DNA from: Candidatus Heimdallarchaeota archaeon
GTDB taxonomy: Archaea > Asgardarchaeota > Heimdallarchaeia > Heimdallarchaeales > Heimdallarchaeaceae
Direction: 5' to 3'
Length of the DNA: 8,328 bases
Assembly: GCA_023135215.1 (NCBI GenBank)
Contig: JAGLTP010000370.1
Span: 1 to 8,328 of the forward strand
The translations under genes were made by a program, and so were the position numbers. Below are positions 4,458 through 8,328 of the stretch, piece after piece; the stretch's first letter is position 1; each line of letters opens with the position of its first letter. The notes beneath the pieces are model-generated. The model was not told the origin of the DNA, did no database searches, and was given only the letters and a program-made list of their open reading frames with translations.

Positions 4458-6587
4458 TTAATCTCCATGCATTTTCTTCTTCTCTTTCTTCTTCATGTCT
4501 CCCTGTGTATGTATAGATGCAGCGTCTGTTTCTTCACCTGTTGCTATTTGTTTTAACATCTTTCTTACGTCATCAGGAACTTCTTGTCCAGTCTTCTTCT
4601 TGATTTCTTTCATCATTGCTTTTATTTCTTTAGGAGATTTTCCTTTTGCTCTTTCTTTAATATGAGCTATCATTTCAGGAGACATTCCAGGGGACAAATG
4701 TCCCATAGGAATCTTCTTGGAGTGTGTTTGGTCTTCCTCAAGTTCTTCTGGTTCAAGTTCTTCAGGTTTAATATCAATCTCCTCCAAGCCTTGATGAACA
4801 TAATAGGTGTTGTATAAATCTGCATAGATCCCATCTTCCTTCATTAGCTCTTCATGCGTACCGTTTTCCATCAGTTTTCCTTGTTCTAAGACTATTATTC
4901 TATCAGCGTCTTTTATTGTAGAAAGCCTATGAGCAATAACAAAAGTGGTTCGTCCTTTGAAAAGTTCTCTTTGAGCAGCTTGAACTAAGGATTCTGTATA
5001 GGCATCTAATCTACTAGTAGCTTCATCAAGAACTAGAATTCTTGGATCAGCAAGCATCATTCGAGCAATAGTTATTATTTGTCTTTGACCAGCGGAGAGT
5101 TTTTTTCCACCCTCTACAATCAGGGTGTCATATCCATTGGGTAAAGCATCTATGAATTCATCTGCATTTATCTTCTTTGCAATTTGTTTAACATCCTGTT
5201 CTGTAGCTTTTGGAGCACCATATAGTATGTTTTCTATTACTGAACCTGTGAATAGAAAAGGTTCTTGTGTAACTAAACCTATCGCATTTCGTAAGGAAGA
5301 TTGTGTAACATGTCTAATATCCTGAGAACCAATCCTAATGTCACCTTTCTGAACATCATAAAATCTAGTTAGAAGAGATGACATTAACGTTGTTTTACCT
5401 GCTCCAGTATGACCAACGATTGCAATCATTTCACCTGATTTTGCAGAAAAACTAACATCTTTTAAGACGTTTATATCTTTCTCATATGCGAAAGTTAGAT
5501 TTTCAAAATGAACACTGTCGTCATCTTTTTGTAAGGGTTTTGCAGTATCAGAATCTTCTACAGCAGATTTAGCTTCAAAAATATCAATTATTCTATCCAT
5601 TGCTCCAAAAGCAGCTTCAAGTTGTGGAAAGACCATCGATAACATTACTATTGGAAAGAGAAACTGCTGAGATAGATTTATTGCCAGATAAATATCTCCT
5701 AATGGAATAGTTGATGTTTTGTTTAACCAGCCACTAAAGTAGATTATCACTGTAAAAAGCAAGTAGCTTAAAGAGGTCATGGTAGGCATTACGAACATCA
5801 TTAACATTCCGAATTGTTTAGAATATTTGTAATGTTGCTGATTCAATTCCCTGAGTTCAGTTGCTAACTCTTCTTCTCTATTGAATGACTTTGCTACAGC
5901 GATTCCAGTAAGCCCTTCAGCCATCTTACCTGAAACAATCCCAAATGCTCTTCTTATTCTGAGGATGATTTTACGTCCATAATAGCTTAAAACTCTACTC
6001 ATCGCAAAAGCTATTGGAATAACACCAAGAGAGATGAGAGCTATCATCCAATTTGTTACTAAAAGAATTATGAATGATCCAACAATCATCAACACATGTG
6101 AAACTATACCTGTTGAAAGCTGTACTCCTGTTGCTAGTTCCCCAGTATCTGCAGTGACTCTAGCTGTGATGTTTCCAGATTGCTCTTTCTTTAGATATGC
6201 CATATCTGAATAGCTTAACTTATGATAAACATCTGCTCTGACCTCATGCAACATCTTAGAATTCATTTTGGCAAGTATTCTAGTCGAGAATGATGTAATT
6301 ATCCATCCTAGAATTGTGAGAGCGAAAAAGATTAAAGATAATGGAAGGAGAGACATAAAATTCACTTCTCCACCTTGAACAGCGTTTAAACCATTTCTAA
6401 TTAACAGAGGATTGATCAAAGATGTAACTGAATAAAGAATAGAGAGTAAAGCAACAGCAAGGATGGTCCATATATACTTCTTAAGATACATCCATAAACT
6501 GCTAACTAAGACTTTAGTTGATCGAGCTCTCTTATATTTTTCAATCGAAATTGCTCTTCCAGGACCTCTTGAATGACCATGACCCAT
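4458..6587 (-). CDS. ABC exporter half-transporter, catalytically intact subunit with repeat-containing C-terminal extension
   Basis: This 709-residue protein is a membrane domain fused to an ATPase domain and is the second partner of a heterodimeric exporter. Six helices fit at about 38-60, 78-100, 157-178, 180-200, 260-285 and 297-320. The ATPase domain has A-loop Y368, Walker A GHTGAGKTT (392-400), Q-loop Q441, a signature deviating to LSAGQ (497-501), Walker B ILVLDE with catalytic E522, and switch H553. An intact Glu and His with an altered signature match the TM288/BmrD-type consensus subunit, which pairs with the degenerate upstream subunit. Type IV exporters of this kind move drugs, lipids or peptides outward; the substrate is unknown. 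Residues 600-709 go beyond the usual length: an acidic linker, three degenerate helical repeats from 636 to about 685, and a Lys-rich end. The N-terminus is Gly/His/Arg-rich. The ATG at 6587 overlaps the upstream TAA by one base and has a strong Shine-Dalgarno. Confidence 0.93.
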   Translation of the reverse strand: MGHGHSRGPGRAISIEKYKRARSTKVLVSSLWMYLKKYIWTILAVALLSILYSVTSLINPLLIRNGLNAVQGGEVNFMSLLPLSLIFFALTILGWIITSFSTRILAKMNSKMLHEVRADVYHKLSYSDMAYLKKEQSGNITARVTADTGELATGVQLSTGIVSHVLMIVGSFIILLVTNWMIALISLGVIPIAFAMSRVLSYYGRKIILRIRRAFGIVSGKMAEGLTGIAVAKSFNREEELATELRELNQQHYKYSKQFGMLMMFVMPTMTSLSYLLFTVIIYFSGWLNKTSTIPLGDIYLAINLSQQFLFPIVMLSMVFPQLEAAFGAMDRIIDIFEAKSAVEDSDTAKPLQKDDDSVHFENLTFAYEKDINVLKDVSFSAKSGEMIAIVGHTGAGKTTLMSSLLTRFYDVQKGDIRIGSQDIRHVTQSSLRNAIGLVTQEPFLFTGSVIENILYGAPKATEQDVKQIAKKINADEFIDALPNGYDTLIVEGGKKLSAGQRQIITIARMMLADPRILVLDEATSRLDAYTESLVQAAQRELFKGRTTFVIAHRLSTIKDADRIIVLEQGKLMENGTHEELMKEDGIYADLYNTYYVHQGLEEIDIKPEELEPEELEEDQTHSKKIPMGHLSPGMSPEMIAHIKERAKGKSPKEIKAMMKEIKKKTGQEVPDDVRKMLKQIATGEETDAASIHTQGDMKKKEKKKMHGD
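4472..4493 (+). terminator. Pyrimidine-rich tract, possible terminator of the phosphotransferase gene
   Basis: About 28 bases after the phosphotransferase stop, the plus strand carries a long T-rich pyrimidine run (starting TTTTCTTCTTCTC). It is also the complement of the Lys-rich end of the exporter subunit. Archaeal-type T-tract termination is plausible but the longest pure T run is only four. Confidence 0.3.
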
Positions 6588-8328
6588 TATTTAGAACCTC
6601 CTTCAGCAACATCAATATCTCTACATACTCCCATACTCTCTGCCATTGGAAGATGCTGACACATAAACTGATAGTCAGTACATCTTTGTAATAATTCATC
6701 GTGAGAACCTATATCAACAATTTTCCCTCTTTTCATGAGGATAATAATATCAGCAGCAACAAGTGTTGTGAGTCTTTGAGTAACAACGATACTAGTTCTT
6801 TCTTTCATTAATTCCTCCATAGCGTATCGAAGTCTGAGTTCTGTTTTAATATCAACAGCACTGGTGCTGTCATCCAAAAGAAGTAGTTTAGGATCAGATA
6901 ATAAAGCTCGAGCAATGGCAATTCTTTGTCGTTGCCCTCCTGAGAGAGTAACTCCTCTTTCACCAATTACTGTATCATATTTATCAGGTAGAGATTCAAT
7001 AAACTGAGCGATTTGAGCTTTTTCCGCTGCAGATCTAATTTCTTCATCTGATGCTTCTGGTTTTGCGAAAGCTATGTTGGATCTTAATGTATCTGAAAAA
7101 AGGAAAATATCTTGTTCTACCATAGTTACATTTGATCTAACGTAGTTAGTATGCATTGATTCTAATGAAGTTCCATCAACTTCTATTGATCCTTCAGATG
7201 GGTCATAGAGTCTTAGTAGTAGTTTAAGGATTGTTGATTTTCCTGAGCCTGGTCCGCCTATCAATGCAACCTTTGAGCCAGTAGGTATAGTAAAAGAGAT
7301 GTCTTTGAGAACCATTTTTTCAGTTCCTGGATATGCAAAGTTCACATTCTTGAAATGAATATCTTGTTCCCAATCTCCTTCTTCTGGTTGTTCAGGTTGT
7401 TGGAGTGGATCTTCAAAAGCCATCATGTTCCATAATCTTTCAGAGTTTTCAAGACCTGCTTGTAAGAAGATTAAACGTTGTGGTATCATGAAATTCTGTC
7501 TATTCAGTGATATAAGCAAACCTAAAATTGATATTAGTGCACCAATTGTAAAACTAGTTCCAGTTTGAGAAGTAACCATCCAAAGACCATAAGCAAATGC
7601 ACCAGCAGTAACAACAATTGTAATCAGAGCAGGCCAATAAAATGCACTCAAATATCCTTCTCGTTTCATATCTTCTGCATATTCTAAGCTTTTTCCATTA
7701 AACTTGTCAATCTCTTTATCATGATTATCAAATGCTCTTACAACCTCTACTCCTCTAAACATCTCTTGCGAGATAGCAGAAAGATCTCCTAAATCTGTAG
7801 CAAGTTTTTGTCTAATTGGTCCAACCCTAGCAGCGTATCGCCAAGCGATTATCAAATAAATAACAAAAGATACTGCCAAGACTACCCCAACAATCCAATC
7901 ATATTGCATCAGAAGAACTGTCGTAATTATTATGGATAACATTGAACTTAGTAACATTCTGAAACCTGGATGAACAGCCATTCTAATCTGATTGATCTCG
8001 TTCATTCCCATTGATAAGATCACACCCGAATCACTAACATCGTAAAATGCCATTGAGTGATCCTGAATTACTTCATAAAATTCTTGACGCATGTCTCTTT
8101 GAACTCTAAAAGTAGCATCAGCCCAAATATAAATATTCAAACTAAATGATACCCAGCTTATTAAAATGAAACTAATCATTCGAATGATTAACCAATTAAA
8201 TTCACTTGAAAAAATTGTCCCTGCTGTTATGTCTTGTAGAAGTATGTCCAACACATCTCCAACAAGAGCAATTGTTTTGGTTGTCAAGTATACACTAGCA
8301 ACTAGCAGTATTGTTGCGAATCCATACA
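6587..8328 (-). CDS. ABC exporter half-transporter, degenerate-site subunit (N-terminus cut by window edge)
   Basis: The frame stays open to the window edge, reading FATILLVASVY before the TTG at 8287, so that TTG is an internal codon of the first membrane helix and the true start lies outside. Residues are numbered from 8287. Further helices fit at about 31-53, 106-127, 131-150, 216-237 and 245-262. The ATPase domain has A-loop Y319, Walker A GGPGSGKS (344-351), Q392 and a canonical LSGGQ signature (448-452). Walker B ends in Asp-Asp (D472-D473) instead of Asp-Glu, and the switch His is Gln (Q504 in VVTQRL). The same two substitutions define the degenerate subunit TM287 of Thermotoga TM287/288. 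In such heterodimers the degenerate site binds ATP with little hydrolysis, while this subunit's LSGGQ completes the active site of its partner. The gene order, degenerate subunit first, also matches TM287/288. Confidence 0.93.
   Translation of the reverse strand, partial: YGFATILLVASVYLTTKTIALVGDVLDILLQDITAGTIFSSEFNWLIIRMISFILISWVSFSLNIYIWADATFRVQRDMRQEFYEVIQDHSMAFYDVSDSGVILSMGMNEINQIRMAVHPGFRMLLSSMLSIIITTVLLMQYDWIVGVVLAVSFVIYLIIAWRYAARVGPIRQKLATDLGDLSAISQEMFRGVEVVRAFDNHDKEIDKFNGKSLEYAEDMKREGYLSAFYWPALITIVVTAGAFAYGLWMVTSQTGTSFTIGALISILGLLISLNRQNFMIPQRLIFLQAGLENSERLWNMMAFEDPLQQPEQPEEGDWEQDIHFKNVNFAYPGTEKMVLKDISFTIPTGSKVALIGGPGSGKSTILKLLLRLYDPSEGSIEVDGTSLESMHTNYVRSNVTMVEQDIFLFSDTLRSNIAFAKPEASDEEIRSAAEKAQIAQFIESLPDKYDTVIGERGVTLSGGQRQRIAIARALLSDPKLLLLDDSTSAVDIKTELRLRYAMEELMKERTSIVVTQRLTTLVAADIIILMKRGKIVDIGSHDELLQRCTDYQFMCQHLPMAESMGVCRDIDVAEGGSK
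6596..6602 (-). promoter_or_regulatory. Strong Shine-Dalgarno for the second exporter subunit
   Basis: The minus strand reads AGGAGGT, a full match to the anti-Shine-Dalgarno, eight bases before the ATG at 6587. It lies within the last codons of the upstream subunit (EGGSK). It fixes the start and suits reinitiation inside the operon, unlike the first genes of transcripts in this window, which lack such sites. Confidence 0.8.

Noticed and set aside
4584..4817. Plus-strand open frame rich in Phe, Ser and Leu
   Set aside because: It is the antisense of the Lys/Glu-rich tail of the exporter subunit; the composition is a reflection of that, not a gene signal.
5125..5325. Plus-strand open frame of 66 codons
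   Set aside because: It lies antisense to the conserved ATPase domain of the exporter subunit and has no independent support.
8285..8287. TTG as the start codon of the first exporter subunit
   Set aside because: The frame is open upstream to the window edge and encodes a hydrophobic stretch typical of the first membrane helix, so the real start is outside.

Overview
This AT-rich, densely packed window looks archaeal. Three of the four promoters inside it have a TATA-like element about 20-32 bases upstream of the start codon and no Shine-Dalgarno sequence. That geometry gives leaderless or nearly leaderless archaeal mRNA. Convergent genes are only 13-22 bases apart and end in T-rich tracts rather than hairpins. 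An Asgard-like (for example Heimdallarchaeia) or other mesophilic archaeal metagenome contig fits, but no lineage marker is present, so the assignment is tentative.

Layout. Bases 1-371 (minus) hold the N-terminal third of a UDP-glucose/GDP-mannose dehydrogenase family enzyme, cut by the window edge. It diverges from 469-1785 (plus), an HD-domain phosphohydrolase of the SAMHD1/COG1078 type with all metal ligands present. Bases 1808-3288 (minus) hold two overlapping ORFs of unknown function: a five-helix membrane protein, then a beta-rich protein with one membrane helix, a four-cysteine zinc ribbon and a KPPEP tail. Predicted topology suggests they may be halves of one six-helix protein separated by a -1 frame change. 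Bases 3398-4444 (plus) hold an APH/choline-kinase-like small-molecule phosphotransferase with Gln where the conserved metal-binding Asn is expected. Bases 4458-8328 (minus) hold two half-transporters that form a heterodimeric ABC exporter of the TM287/288 or BmrCD type. The first is cut at its N-terminus by the window edge, and the second carries an unusual repeat-containing C-terminal extension of about 110 residues.

The genes do not form one obvious pathway. The only clear functional unit is the exporter pair: catalytic residues are degenerate in one subunit and intact in the other, and the genes overlap by one base behind a strong internal Shine-Dalgarno. The most interesting material is the unknown membrane/zinc-ribbon locus, the exporter tail, and small symmetrical sequences that flank the TATA elements. 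No RNA gene, CRISPR array, insertion sequence or attachment site was seen, and no intergenic stretch exceeds about 110 bases.
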